Below are positions 7,673 through 15,732 of a stretch of 64,000 nt of DNA, piece after piece. The first letter of the stretch is position 1. The number at the start of each line of letters is the position of its first letter. The stretch is from positions 1,116,001 to 1,180,000 of the forward strand of contig NZ_LT629696.1 of assembly GCF_900100265.1 (NCBI RefSeq), in the 5' to 3' direction. The stretch comes from Leifsonia sp. 466MF. Lineage in GTDB: Bacteria; Actinomycetota; Actinomycetes; Actinomycetales; Microbacteriaceae. The notes beneath the pieces were generated by a model. The model saw nothing but the letters and a program-made list of their open reading frames with translations, was not told where the DNA came from and did no database searches. The position numbers and the translations under genes are program-made.

Positions 7673-8964
7673 TGAGCGACCTCGACCTGTCCACTCCGCC
7701 GGCTCCGTCCGAGCGGACGTGGACGACGCCCGACGTCTTCTGGCCGTCGCTCTCCGCGGCGACCGCGCGGCTCGACCCTCCGCTCGCGGTGCTCCACCTG
7801 CCCGCGCTCCGGCACAACGTCCACGACCTGCTGCGTCGGGCGGCCGGGCCGTCCGACCGGTCGGCGAAGGCCATCCGGGTCGCCTCCAAGTCGGTGCGGG
7901 TGCGCTCGGTGATGGATGCGGTGCTCGCCCTCCCGGGATACGCGGGCGTGCTTGCCTACACGCTTCCGGAGGCGTTGTGGCTCGCGGAGGGCGACGCGGA
8001 GCACCCGCCGATCGAGGATGTCGTCGTCGGCTACCCGACCGCCGACCGCGCCGCGATCGCCCGCCTCGCCGCGTCACCCGAGCTCGCCGCGCGCGTCACG
8101 CTCATGGTCGACTCGATCGCCCACCTGGACTTCATCGACGCGGTGGTTCCGCCGGCGCAGCGGGAGACCATCCGGCTGTGCCTCGAGCTCGACTCCTCCT
8201 GGTTCGCGCCGGTGCTCGGTCACGTCGGCGTGTTCCGGTCGCCGCTGCACTCGGCGGCGTCGGTGCGCACGGTCGCCGAGGAGATCGTGCGGCGCCCGGG
8301 CTTCGCGCTCGTCGGGATGATGGGGTACGAAGCGCAGATCGCCGGCCAGGGCGACAACCCGCCCGGCAAGCCGGCCTGGGGTGCGACGCTGCGGTGGATG
8401 CAGAAGAACTCCCGCGACGAGCTCCTCGGCCGCCGGGGTGAGGCCGTCGCCGCGGTACGGCAGATCGCCGACCTGGAGTTCGTGAACGGCGGCGGGACGG
8501 GCTCCATCGAATTCACCGCCTCCGACGAGTCGGTCACCGAGATCGCCGCCGGCAGCGGGCTGTTCGGCGGCCACCTGTTCGACACCTACCGGGCGTTCCA
8601 TCCGGCGCCGGCCGCATCCTTCGCCCTCTCGGTGGTGCGCCGGCCGAATCCCGAGACCGCGACCCTGCTCGGCGGCGGCTGGATCGCCTCCGGCCCTCCC
8701 GGGCCCGACCGGATGCCGAAGGTCGAGTGGCCGACCGGGCTGAGCATGGTCGCGCGCGAGATGGCCGGCGAGGTGCAGACTCCGCTCACCGGCGCCGCGG
8801 CCGGCGTGCTGCGCATCGGCGACCGCGTCTGGCTGCGGCACACCAAGTCCGGCGAGCTCAGCGAGCACGTCGACGCCTTCCAGCTGGTGGACACCGTAGA
8901 CGGGCGGGCGCGCGTCGTCGGCGAGGCATCCACGTACCGCGGCGACGGGAAGGTCTTCCTGTGA
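7672..8964 (+). CDS. PLP-dependent amino acid deaminase/aldolase (D-threonine aldolase-like)
   Basis: Enzyme of 430 residues of the alanine racemase-fold family that includes D-threonine aldolase and D-serine dehydratase. The likely PLP lysine is in AIRVASKSVRVRSVMDAVL (about 66-84). The barrel continues with LMVDSIAHLDFI, LCLELDSSW and a glycine-rich VNGGGTGSIEF phosphate-binding segment. The C-terminal beta domain ends with a plausible metal or PLP site, LRIGDRVWLRHTKSGELSEH. Expected reaction: deamination or retro-aldol cleavage of a D-hydroxy-amino acid. ATG 7672 shares its A with the MFS stop, giving tight coupling. The exact substrate is unknown. Confidence 0.8.
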   Translation: MSDLDLSTPPAPSERTWTTPDVFWPSLSAATARLDPPLAVLHLPALRHNVHDLLRRAAGPSDRSAKAIRVASKSVRVRSVMDAVLALPGYAGVLAYTLPEALWLAEGDAEHPPIEDVVVGYPTADRAAIARLAASPELAARVTLMVDSIAHLDFIDAVVPPAQRETIRLCLELDSSWFAPVLGHVGVFRSPLHSAASVRTVAEEIVRRPGFALVGMMGYEAQIAGQGDNPPGKPAWGATLRWMQKNSRDELLGRRGEAVAAVRQIADLEFVNGGGTGSIEFTASDESVTEIAAGSGLFGGHLFDTYRAFHPAPAASFALSVVRRPNPETATLLGGGWIASGPPGPDRMPKVEWPTGLSMVAREMAGEVQTPLTGAAAGVLRIGDRVWLRHTKSGELSEHVDAFQLVDTVDGRARVVGEASTYRGDGKVFL

Positions 8965-10274
8965 CGGCGGTCGGCGGCCTGTGGCGCACCTGGGGTCGGA
9001 CCGAGGCGGTGCGCCCGCAGCGCGTGGAGCGCCCGGCGACGGCGGAGGCCGTGCAGCGCGCTGTGCAGGCGGCGAACCGGACCGGGATGCGCGTCAAAGC
9101 GGTCGGCGCAGGGCACAGCTTCACAGGCATCGCCGTGGCACCGGGTGTGCAGCTCGACCTCGAAGATCTGAACGGCATCCGCGACGTCGACCTCGAACGC
9201 GGGCGCGTGACGCTCGCGGCCGGCACGCACCTCCACCAGCTGCCGCGGCTGCTGCGGCCGCACGGCCTGGGGCTCGAGAACATGGGGGACATCGACCGGC
9301 AGACGATCGCCGGGGCGACCTCCACCGGCACACACGGCACGGGCGGATCGTTCGGCGGCCTGGCGACGCAGATCGTCGGGCTCACCCTGGTCACCGGCAC
9401 GGGGGAGCTGCTGCACATCGACGAGACGGAGAACGCCGAGCTGCTCCCTGCTGCGCGCCTGGGGCTCGGCGCGCTCGGCGTCATCGTGGACATCACCCTG
9501 CAGTGCGTGCCCGCCTACCTGCTGCAGGCGGTCGAGCGGCCCGAACCGCTGCAGGCGACCATGGAGTCGTACCTGGAGCGGTCGGCGGGGGAGGACCACT
9601 TCGAGTTCTACTGGTTCCCGCACACCGAGACGGCCCTCACCAAGACGAACACGCGCCTGCCCCTGACGGCCGAACGGAAGCCGCTCCCGCGGGTCGGCCG
9701 GTGGGTGGACGACGAACTGCTCGCCAACGGCCTCTATCGGGGAGTATGCGCGCTCGGTACGGCCGCGCCCGCCGTCATCCCGCCGTTCAGCCGGCTCGCG
9801 CAGCGCCTCACCGGCAACCGCGACTTCACCGACCACGCGCCGCGGGTGTACGTCACGAACCGCACGGTGCGGTTCCGGGAGATGGAGTATGCCCTGTCGC
9901 GGGAGGTCGTGCCCGAGGCGCTCGCCGAGGTGAAGGCGCTCATCGAGCGGAAGGGATGGCGCATCTCGTTCCCGATCGAGGTGCGGAGCGCCGCGGCCGA
10001 CGACAACTGGCTGTCGACGGCGTACGGGCGCGAGACGGGCTACATCGCCGTGCACCGGTACTACCGGGAGGATCAGCGCGAGTACTTCGCCGCGGTCGAG
10101 GAGATCATGGTCGCCCACGACGGGCGCCCGCACTGGGGCAAGCTGCACAGCCGGGATGCGGACGCGCTGCGTGCAACCTACCCGCGCTTCGACGACTTCC
10201 TCGCGGTCCGCGACCGCCTCGACCCCGAGCGGCGCTTCGAGAACGCCTACCTGCGCCGCGTCCTCGGCCCCTGA
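8961..10274 (+). CDS. FAD-linked aldonolactone/alditol oxidase
   Basis: Protein of 437 residues of the VAO-type FAD oxidase family with a D-arabinono-1,4-lactone oxidase C-terminal domain. The N-terminal FAD-binding domain has GAGHSFTGIA (about 44-53), then MGDIDRQTIAGATSTGTHGT, where the His is the usual flavin contact. The C-terminal domain has the family signature HWGKLH (about 394-399). Relatives oxidise sugar lactones or sugar alcohols with oxygen. GTG 8961 overlaps the previous stop by four bases (GTGA). It is the last gene of the tetR operon and is followed by a palindromic element. Confidence 0.85.
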   Translation: MTAVGGLWRTWGRTEAVRPQRVERPATAEAVQRAVQAANRTGMRVKAVGAGHSFTGIAVAPGVQLDLEDLNGIRDVDLERGRVTLAAGTHLHQLPRLLRPHGLGLENMGDIDRQTIAGATSTGTHGTGGSFGGLATQIVGLTLVTGTGELLHIDETENAELLPAARLGLGALGVIVDITLQCVPAYLLQAVERPEPLQATMESYLERSAGEDHFEFYWFPHTETALTKTNTRLPLTAERKPLPRVGRWVDDELLANGLYRGVCALGTAAPAVIPPFSRLAQRLTGNRDFTDHAPRVYVTNRTVRFREMEYALSREVVPEALAEVKALIERKGWRISFPIEVRSAAADDNWLSTAYGRETGYIAVHRYYREDQREYFAAVEEIMVAHDGRPHWGKLHSRDADALRATYPRFDDFLAVRDRLDPERRFENAYLRRVLGP

Positions 10275-10276
10275 CC

Positions 10277-10337
10277 GCCGAGGTGCACGTCGTGGTCGCT
10301 TAATCGCCGGAATAGCAGCCACAAGGTGCACTTCGGC
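10277..10337. repeat. Intergenic palindrome, GAGGTGCAC type, copy 1
   Basis: Imperfect inverted repeat: arms of 24 bases (10277-10300 and 10314-10337), 18 of 24 positions pairing, around a 13-base loop. It fills the gap between the convergent oxidase and M48 protease genes. The arm core AGGTGCACGT recurs in the palindrome at 44017-44072. Confidence 0.7.
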
Positions 10338-10345
10338 GCTAGAAG

Positions 10346-11230
10346 CTAGAAGCTGCCGCCCATCTCCTCCAGGCGCTCGACGCGCTGAGGGATCGGCGGG
10401 TGGGTGGAGAACAGGCGCGCCATGAGGCCCGGCTTCAGCGGGTCGTTGATCCACAGGTGGGCCATGGACGAGTTCTGCTTCTGCATCGGACGGCCGTAGG
10501 CCTCCAGCTTCAGCAGCGCGCTGGCCAGGGCGTCTGGATGGCGGGTCGTCATTGCACCGGTGGCGTCTGCGAGGTATTCGCGCTGACGCGACACGGCCAG
10601 CTGTACGAGCGTCGCCACCAGGGGCGCGACGATCGCGGCGATCAGCCCGAACACCAGCACGACCGGGTTGCCGCCGCCGTTGTTGTTGTTGCGGTTGCCG
10701 CCGAAGAACGCCATGCGGAGGAAGATGTCGGCGATGAAGCCGATCGCCACGGTCAGGCCGAAGACGATCATCCCGAGCCGGATGTCGTAGTTGCGGACGT
10801 GCCCGAGCTCATGCGCCATGACGCCCTCGAGCTCGGCGTCGGTCATGATGTCGAGCAGTCCCGTGGTCGCGGCGACGGAGGCGTGCTCCGGGTCGCGGCC
10901 GGTCGCGAACGCGTTGGGTGCCGGATCGTTGACGATGTAGACGGCCGGCATCGGCGTCCCCGTCGCGATGGACAGGTTCTCGACGACGTTCCACAGTCGT
11001 GGGTTGTCCGCCTTCTGGATCGGGATCGCGCCCGACATGCTCAGCGCCTGGCTGCTGGCCAGGTAGTACTGGAAGAGCGCGTACAGCACCGCTCCGACGA
11101 GCACCACGACGAGGATCGTGTAGCTCTGGTAGATGTAGGCCGCCAGCCATCCGAGCGCACCGATGAGGACCAGGAACAGCAGGATGATGAAGACGGTGTT
11201 GCGCTTGTTCCTGGCGATCGCCCTGTACAT
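10346..11230 (-). CDS. htpX: M48 family zinc metalloprotease (HtpX-like)
   Basis: Membrane protease of 294 residues. Two N-terminal transmembrane helices (about 13-34 and 37-57) are followed by the zinc site HELGH (residues 140-144), two further hydrophobic spans (about 153-172 and 188-213) and the third zinc ligand E218 in QREYLADATGA. This is the HtpX arrangement, a quality-control protease for membrane proteins. It starts 7 bases after the lemA-type stop, so the two are one operon; LemA-M48 pairing is common in bacteria. The stop codon sits in a 7-bp tandem duplication (GCTAGAA twice, 10338-10351). Confidence 0.88.
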   Translation of the reverse strand: MYRAIARNKRNTVFIILLFLVLIGALGWLAAYIYQSYTILVVVLVGAVLYALFQYYLASSQALSMSGAIPIQKADNPRLWNVVENLSIATGTPMPAVYIVNDPAPNAFATGRDPEHASVAATTGLLDIMTDAELEGVMAHELGHVRNYDIRLGMIVFGLTVAIGFIADIFLRMAFFGGNRNNNNGGGNPVVLVFGLIAAIVAPLVATLVQLAVSRQREYLADATGAMTTRHPDALASALLKLEAYGRPMQKQNSSMAHLWINDPLKPGLMARLFSTHPPIPQRVERLEEMGGSF

Positions 11231-11237
11231 CTACGCC

Positions 11238-11804
11238 CTAGAACTGGACGCGCGGGGGCTCGGCGATCGCGGCGAGGTTGTCGACCTCGAAGAACTCGCG
11301 CTCGGTGAAGCCCAGGCGTCGGGCGAACAGGTTGTTGGGGAACACCTTGATCTTGGTGTTGAACTCGCGCACCCCGCCGTTGTAGAACCGGCGCGACGCC
11401 TGGATCTTGTCCTCGGTGTCGACCAGGTCGGCCTGCAGGCGCAGGAAGTTCTGGCTCGCCTGCAGCTGCGGGTACGCCTCGGCCACCGCGAAGATGCTCT
11501 TCAGCGCGGTCTGCATGTGGTTCTCGGCGACGGACGCCTCACCCGGCGTCTGCGCGGAGAGCGTCTCGGCGCGCGCCTGCGTCACGGACTCGAAGACGCC
11601 TCGCTCGTGCGCGGCGTATCCCTTGACCGTTTCGATCAGGTTCGGGATGAGGTCGGCACGGCGCTTCAGCTGGACCGTGATGTCGCTCCACGCCTCGTCC
11701 ACCCGGACCTTCAGGGTGACCAGCGAGTTGTAGGTGGCCCACAGGTAGATCCCGATGATCGCGACGATCACGACGACGATGATGACCGGAATGAGCCATT
11801 CCAT
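11238..11804 (-). CDS. lemA: LemA family protein
   Basis: Protein of 188 residues with one N-terminal transmembrane helix (about 3-23) and then the conserved LemA start YNSLVTLKVRVDEAWSDI and QLKRRADLIPNLIETVKGYA, followed by a long helical domain with the asparagine-rich coil KVFPNNLFARRLGF. LemA proteins have a mostly cytoplasmic or extracytoplasmic helical bundle of unknown biochemical role. A good ribosome binding site (AAGGAG, minus strand) precedes the ATG. First gene of the LemA-M48 operon. Confidence 0.9.
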   Translation of the reverse strand: MEWLIPVIIVVVIVAIIGIYLWATYNSLVTLKVRVDEAWSDITVQLKRRADLIPNLIETVKGYAAHERGVFESVTQARAETLSAQTPGEASVAENHMQTALKSIFAVAEAYPQLQASQNFLRLQADLVDTEDKIQASRRFYNGGVREFNTKIKVFPNNLFARRLGFTEREFFEVDNLAAIAEPPRVQF

Positions 11805-11968
11805 GTTCGCAGAACTCCTTGTGTGCCAGGCGCCGGGTCGAGCAGATGCGCAGACCTCATCCTAGCTTCGGCGAAGCGCGCTCTCACCGCGTTCTCATCA
11901 CACTCGAAGCAAGCGCATCGGCTGTGGACAGCACCCTCGATCTGCGCCGCGGCGTGCAGAATGGGGCC

Positions 11969-12616
11969 GTGAGCGAAGCAGCGACGCGGCGACGTCCCGG
12001 ACGGCCGCGGAAGGAACGCGGGGCCGGGTCCGCGCGGGCGTCGATCATGCGTGCAGCGGCGGAGGAGTTCGCCGAGCGCGGGTACGAGGCGGCGTCGCTG
12101 CGGGCGGTCGCCCGACGTGCGGGCGTCGACCCGGCGCTCGTCCACCACTACTTCGACGACAAGGCCGACCTGTTCACCGCGACGCTCGAGGCGCCGCTCC
12201 GGCCGGACCGCGCGGTGGATCTCATCCTCGCCGGCACGCAGCACGACATCGGCGAGCGGCTGGTCGCCTACCTGCTGGAGCGTCTGGACGACGAGAAGTC
12301 CGGCCGCCGCATGGTCGTCATCCTGCGCACCGCCCTCAGCTCGGGCCCGGGCACGCGCATGGTGCGCGAGTTCCTGCTGCGCGAGGTCCTCTCGAAGCTC
12401 GCGGGGCTGGTCGGGGGAGAGGATGCGGAACTGCGCGCCGAGCTCGCCGCCAGCCAGCTGGTCGGCCTGATCATGACGCGGTACGCCCTCCGGGTCGAGC
12501 CCATCGCCGGGACGCCCCGGGAGGAGCTCGCGCGTCGCGTCGGCGCCGTCGTGCAGTGGCACCTGTTCGGAGCGCCGGACGCGCCTCTTGACGCGGAGCC
12601 TCCCACAGGCGAATAA
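11969..12616 (+). CDS. TetR family regulator of the adjacent ABC exporter
   Basis: Protein of 215 residues. A basic leader (RRRPGRPRKERG) precedes a TetR helix-turn-helix (about 20-66, EEFAERGYEAASLRAVARRAGVDPALVHHYF split over the usual helices), and the C-terminal half resembles TetR_C-type helices (SGPGTRMVREFLLREVLSKLA). GTG 11969 is chosen for length; longer starts only add an unrelated leader. It ends 8 bases before the ABC ATPase gene, with a 20-bp perfect palindrome spanning its stop codon and the next start, probably its operator. Confidence 0.85.
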   Translation: MSEAATRRRPGRPRKERGAGSARASIMRAAAEEFAERGYEAASLRAVARRAGVDPALVHHYFDDKADLFTATLEAPLRPDRAVDLILAGTQHDIGERLVAYLLERLDDEKSGRRMVVILRTALSSGPGTRMVREFLLREVLSKLAGLVGGEDAELRAELAASQLVGLIMTRYALRVEPIAGTPREELARRVGAVVQWHLFGAPDAPLDAEPPTGE

Positions 12617-12634
12617 TTCATCACATGATGAATT
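12615..12634. promoter_or_regulatory. Operator-like palindrome at the ABC gene start
   Basis: AATTCATCA CA TGATGAATT: two perfect 9-base arms around a 2-base centre, strikingly AT-rich in this genome. It covers the tetR stop codon and the ABC ATPase ATG (12625). Size and symmetry fit a TetR-family operator. Confidence 0.65.
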
Positions 12635-13461
12635 CGCGGAGAACGTCCGCGGAAGCGGGCGACGACGCCCTCGCCGATGCGATCGCCATCGAGGGGCTGC
12701 GGGTGCGGCGCGGCCGCGCCGACGTCCTGCACGGGCTCGACCTCCGCATCCCGCGCGGCCAGGTCGTCGGCCTGCTGGGGCCGAGCGGCTGCGGCAAGAC
12801 GACGCTGATGCGCGCGGTCGTCGGCGTGCAGAAGGTCAAGTCGGGCATCGTGACGGTGCTCGGCCAGCCCGCCGGAACCGCGGCGCTCCGCCACCGCGTC
12901 GGTTATGTGACCCAGGCGGCCAGCGTCTACGACGACCTCACCATCCGCCAGAACCTCGAGTACTTCCGCCGGGTGCTGGGCGCCGGCCGCGCCGACGTCG
13001 ACCGCGCGATCACGGCGACCGACCTCGACGAGCACTCCGGTCGCCTGGTCTCGACCCTGTCGGGAGGTCAGCGCAGCCGGGTCTCTCTCGCCGCGGCCCT
13101 GCTCGGCTCGCCCGACCTCCTCGTGCTCGACGAGCCGACGGTCGGGCTCGACCCGCTGCTCCGCGTCGAGCTGTGGGCGCTGTTCCACCGCCTCGCCGAG
13201 GCCGGCACCAGCCTCCTGGTGTCGAGCCATGTGATGGATGAGGCCAGCCGCTGCGACCGCCTCATCCTGATGCGCGAGGGGGCCGTGCTCGCCGATGCGA
13301 CCCCGGCGGAGCTGCTCGCCGAGACGGGAGCCGTCGACGCCGAGGGCGCCTTCCTCGCGCTGCTGCGTCGCCACCACGCCCGGCATGCTCTGCCGGACGC
13401 GGAGCCGGAAGCGGAGCCGGATGCCGAGTCGGAGAGCGGAACGGAGGTGGAAACGCCATGA
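12625..13461 (+). CDS. ABC transporter ATP-binding protein (DrrA/YadG type)
   Basis: ATPase of 278 residues: Walker A GPSGCGKTT (52-60), Q-loop at YVTQAAS, signature LSGGQ (145-149), Walker B LLVLDE (165-170), switch histidine H202. The closest groups by look are the drug or lipid exporter ATPases of the DrrA/YadG class. The last 35 residues are an acidic Glu/Pro/Asp tail. Its stop overlaps the permease start by ATGA, so the two make an exporter, with the upstream TetR as likely regulator. The substrate is unknown. Confidence 0.9.
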   Translation: MMNSRRTSAEAGDDALADAIAIEGLRVRRGRADVLHGLDLRIPRGQVVGLLGPSGCGKTTLMRAVVGVQKVKSGIVTVLGQPAGTAALRHRVGYVTQAASVYDDLTIRQNLEYFRRVLGAGRADVDRAITATDLDEHSGRLVSTLSGGQRSRVSLAAALLGSPDLLVLDEPTVGLDPLLRVELWALFHRLAEAGTSLLVSSHVMDEASRCDRLILMREGAVLADATPAELLAETGAVDAEGAFLALLRRHHARHALPDAEPEAEPDAESESGTEVETP

Positions 13462-14192
13462 ACCCCACGCGCACGCTCGCGACCACCGGCCGCGTGCTCA
13501 CCCAGATCCGTCATGACCCGCGCACCGTGGTGCTCCTGCTGGTGGTGCCCGCGCTCCTCGTCGGCCTCGTCGCCTGGATCTTCACCGACACCCCGGTGTT
13601 CCAGACCATCGGCCCGGCCATCCTCGCCCTGTTCCCGTTCATCGTGATGTTCCTGGTGACCTCGATCACCACACTGCGGGAGCGGAGGACCGGCACCCTG
13701 GAGCGTCTGCTGTCGATGCCTCTCGGCCGCAGCGATTTCATCCTCGGCTACACGCTCGCGTTCGGGCTGCTCGCGGTGGTGCAGGCCCTCATCGCGTCGG
13801 CGTACGCGCTGTGGGTGTGCGGGCTCGACGTGAAGGGCGACCCGTGGCTGCTGGTCGCCGTCGCGGTGACGGATGCCGTGCTCGGCAGCACTCTCGGACT
13901 GTTCGCGAGCGCGTTCGCCCGCACCGAGTTCCAGGTCGTCCAGTTCATGCCCCTGCTGGTGTTCCCGCAGATCCTGCTCGGCGGGATCTTCCTGCCGCGC
14001 GACCAGCTCCCGGCCGGCCTCGAGGAGATCAGTGACTGGCTGCCGCTGTCGCACGCGGTGGATGCGCTGAACGCCGTCGCGACGAACTCGCACGACGCCG
14101 CCTACGTCGGCGGTCAGCTCCTCATCATCGGAGCGTTCGCGGTCGCCGCGGTCGTCTTCGGGGCGCTGACCCTGCAGCGGCGCACCGCCTAG
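13458..14192 (+). CDS. ABC-2 type permease
   Basis: Membrane protein of 244 residues with six predicted spans. The ABC-2 signatures are visible: FLVTSITTLRERRTGTLERLLSMPL after span 2 and QVVQFMPLLVFPQILLGGIFLP before the last spans. It pairs with the ATPase at 12625 to export a small molecule or lipid. The stop codon lies in a perfect 15-bp tandem duplication (14190-14219). Confidence 0.9.
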   Translation: MNPTRTLATTGRVLTQIRHDPRTVVLLLVVPALLVGLVAWIFTDTPVFQTIGPAILALFPFIVMFLVTSITTLRERRTGTLERLLSMPLGRSDFILGYTLAFGLLAVVQALIASAYALWVCGLDVKGDPWLLVAVAVTDAVLGSTLGLFASAFARTEFQVVQFMPLLVFPQILLGGIFLPRDQLPAGLEEISDWLPLSHAVDALNAVATNSHDAAYVGGQLLIIGAFAVAAVVFGALTLQRRTA

Positions 14193-14219
14193 CGGCTTAC
14201 TTCGTAGCGGCTTACTTCG
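14190..14219. repeat. 15-bp perfect tandem duplication over two stop codons
   Basis: TAGCGGCTTACTTCG occurs twice in a row. The first copy begins with the permease stop TAG; the second carries the stop (TAA on the minus strand) of the convergent small gene. Confidence 0.9.
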
Positions 14220-14397
14220 ACTTCGGCGCGTCGCCGCTGCCGGTGGGGGCGGCGGTCGGGCGGGGTTCGGTGCTGCCGGAGAGCCACGACTGAAGGCGAG
14301 CGGCCTTCGCCGCGGCGGGCTCGCCCGGGATGGACTTGCGCGTGCGCACCCGGATGAATCCGACCCCGTTCGGGGAGACCTCGATGTGCGTGCTCAT
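14212..14397 (-). CDS. Small basic protein of unknown function
   Basis: Product of 61 residues beginning MSTHIEVSPNGVGFIRVRTR, with a basic, Ala/Pro-rich C-terminus ending KSK. I recognise no family. The start is supported by TACACT 6 bases upstream (14404-14409). Convergent with the ABC permease, 19 bases between stops. Confidence 0.55.
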   Translation of the reverse strand: MSTHIEVSPNGVGFIRVRTRKSIPGEPAAAKAARLQSWLSGSTEPRPTAAPTGSGDAPKSK

Positions 14398-14403
14398 GGG
14401 TCC

Positions 14404-14409
14404 AGTGTA
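14404..14409 (-). promoter_or_regulatory. Leaderless -10 hexamer TACACT
   Basis: Minus-strand TACACT 6 bases before the ATG at 14397; no ribosome binding site. Confidence 0.5.
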
Positions 14410-14437
14410 AGACCTGGCGCCGACATTGTCCCGGCCC

Positions 14438-15217
14438 TCACGGCGCGTTCAGGGCGAACGCCGTGGCGAGCTCGGCGGCGACCAGTTCGGCCAGCAGCTT
14501 GTCCCCGTCCACGAGACTCTTCCTGCGGGGCGCGTCGACGGCGATCATCCCGAAGACCACGTCGTTCGCCCAGATGGGCGCCCGGATGAACGTGCGATAC
14601 CTGTCCCTGTCTCCGGCGTATCCGACGGGAGCGTGCTTCTTGATGTCGGGATAGAGTTCAGCCCCTGTCGTCGAGGCGTCCTCGAGGAAGGCCACGATTT
14701 CCTCGCCGGCGGGCGACGTGAGGTCGAACGTCCGTGGAACGTCCCGTCGCCCGAAACGAGCGATCGGCTCGAGCAGCCCGGACGTCGCCGACAGCTCGAA
14801 GACCACGGCCCGCACCTCGGCGCTCTTGGGAGTCATCGCGACCAGGGCGCTGCAGCAGACCTCGGCAACTTTCTCCAGGAGCGCGCGTCGAGCGGCGCCC
14901 TCATCGCGATCGACAATGGCCATCTTGGTCATCATGTCGAGCGCGGGACCCAGGGTGTTGTGCAACTCACGGACCGCGTCGTAGCGCGCGCTGTCGAGGG
15001 ACCGTCCCCAGAGGTAGTCGCGGACGCCTTTGACGAGCAGGAGGATGCCCAGGGCGATCGTGACGATGATGGCCCAGAAGCGCAGAGTCGGAGCGGCACC
15101 GGGATCGCCGGCCGCCATCACGCCGAGGACCGACGCGCAGGCGGTGAGCAGGACGGGCAGCAGTATCCAGACGAACAGGCGGGCGCCGTCAGCAGCGACG
15201 CGACGTACCTGGGACAC
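14438..15217 (-). CDS. Membrane protein with a GAF-like sensory domain
   Basis: Product of 259 residues: two N-terminal transmembrane helices (about 10-35 and 45-65), a helical linker with ELHNTLGPALDMMTKMAI, then a domain of about 150 residues. The end of that domain (RTFIRAPIWANDVVFGMIAVDAP) looks like the closing strands and helix of a GAF domain. Membrane GAF proteins usually sense small ligands or redox state, but no kinase, cyclase or HTH output is fused here. GTG start with TAGAAT 6 bases upstream. Confidence 0.65.
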   Translation of the reverse strand: MSQVRRVAADGARLFVWILLPVLLTACASVLGVMAAGDPGAAPTLRFWAIIVTIALGILLLVKGVRDYLWGRSLDSARYDAVRELHNTLGPALDMMTKMAIVDRDEGAARRALLEKVAEVCCSALVAMTPKSAEVRAVVFELSATSGLLEPIARFGRRDVPRTFDLTSPAGEEIVAFLEDASTTGAELYPDIKKHAPVGYAGDRDRYRTFIRAPIWANDVVFGMIAVDAPRRKSLVDGDKLLAELVAAELATAFALNAP

Positions 15218-15223
15218 TCGCCG

Positions 15224-15229
15224 ATTCTA
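15224..15229 (-). promoter_or_regulatory. Leaderless -10 hexamer TAGAAT
   Basis: Minus-strand TAGAAT 6 bases before the GTG at 15217. Confidence 0.5.
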
Positions 15230-15285
15230 AAGCGGACGACCGTCATCGCCCCGGGGTGCGCCCGAGGTTGCGGAGAACCGCCGGC

Positions 15286-15732
15286 TTATGCCGTCGCCTC
15301 CTCATCGGACACCGGCAGCTCGGCCGTGCCCGTGTAGCGGTAGCGCACGCGCGAGCCCGTGCGCGGCTCGTCGATCGGACGCCACTCGGTGCCCACGTTG
15401 TCGTCGCCCACGATCGAGACGTCGCGGATGACGTCCTTCGGCTGCCCGTCGACGAACGACTGGATGACCTCGGCGTAGACCTCGGAGTCGGGGTTGAGCA
15501 GCACCGCGATGTAGTGGTCCGACTGCCGCACCTCGCGCGCGGGCACCCACAGCCGCTCGTCGAACTGCACCAGCGTGCCGCCGTCTGCGGCCGCGTGCGG
15601 CCTGACCCCGGTGACGATCCCGTCGAGCCAGGTGTCGCCGTCGTGGTAGGCGTACAGCTCGCGCATCGGCGTCTCGTAGTCGGCCTCGTCGGCCCCGTCC
15701 TGATCCAGATAGTCCAGTGGTGACGTCGTCAT
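15286..15732 (-). CDS. Hypothetical protein, second gene after the YcaQ-like gene
   Basis: Product of 148 residues, acidic at both ends (starts MTTSPLDYLDQDGADEADYE). The middle looks like beta strands with YAYHDGDTWLDGIVTGVRPH and RLWVPAREVRQSDHYIAVLL. I do not recognise a family. ATG overlaps the stop of the DNA glycosylase-like gene by four bases, so it is translationally coupled to it and may share its setting. Confidence 0.65.
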   Translation of the reverse strand: MTTSPLDYLDQDGADEADYETPMRELYAYHDGDTWLDGIVTGVRPHAAADGGTLVQFDERLWVPAREVRQSDHYIAVLLNPDSEVYAEVIQSFVDGQPKDVIRDVSIVGDDNVGTEWRPIDEPRTGSRVRYRYTGTAELPVSDEEATA

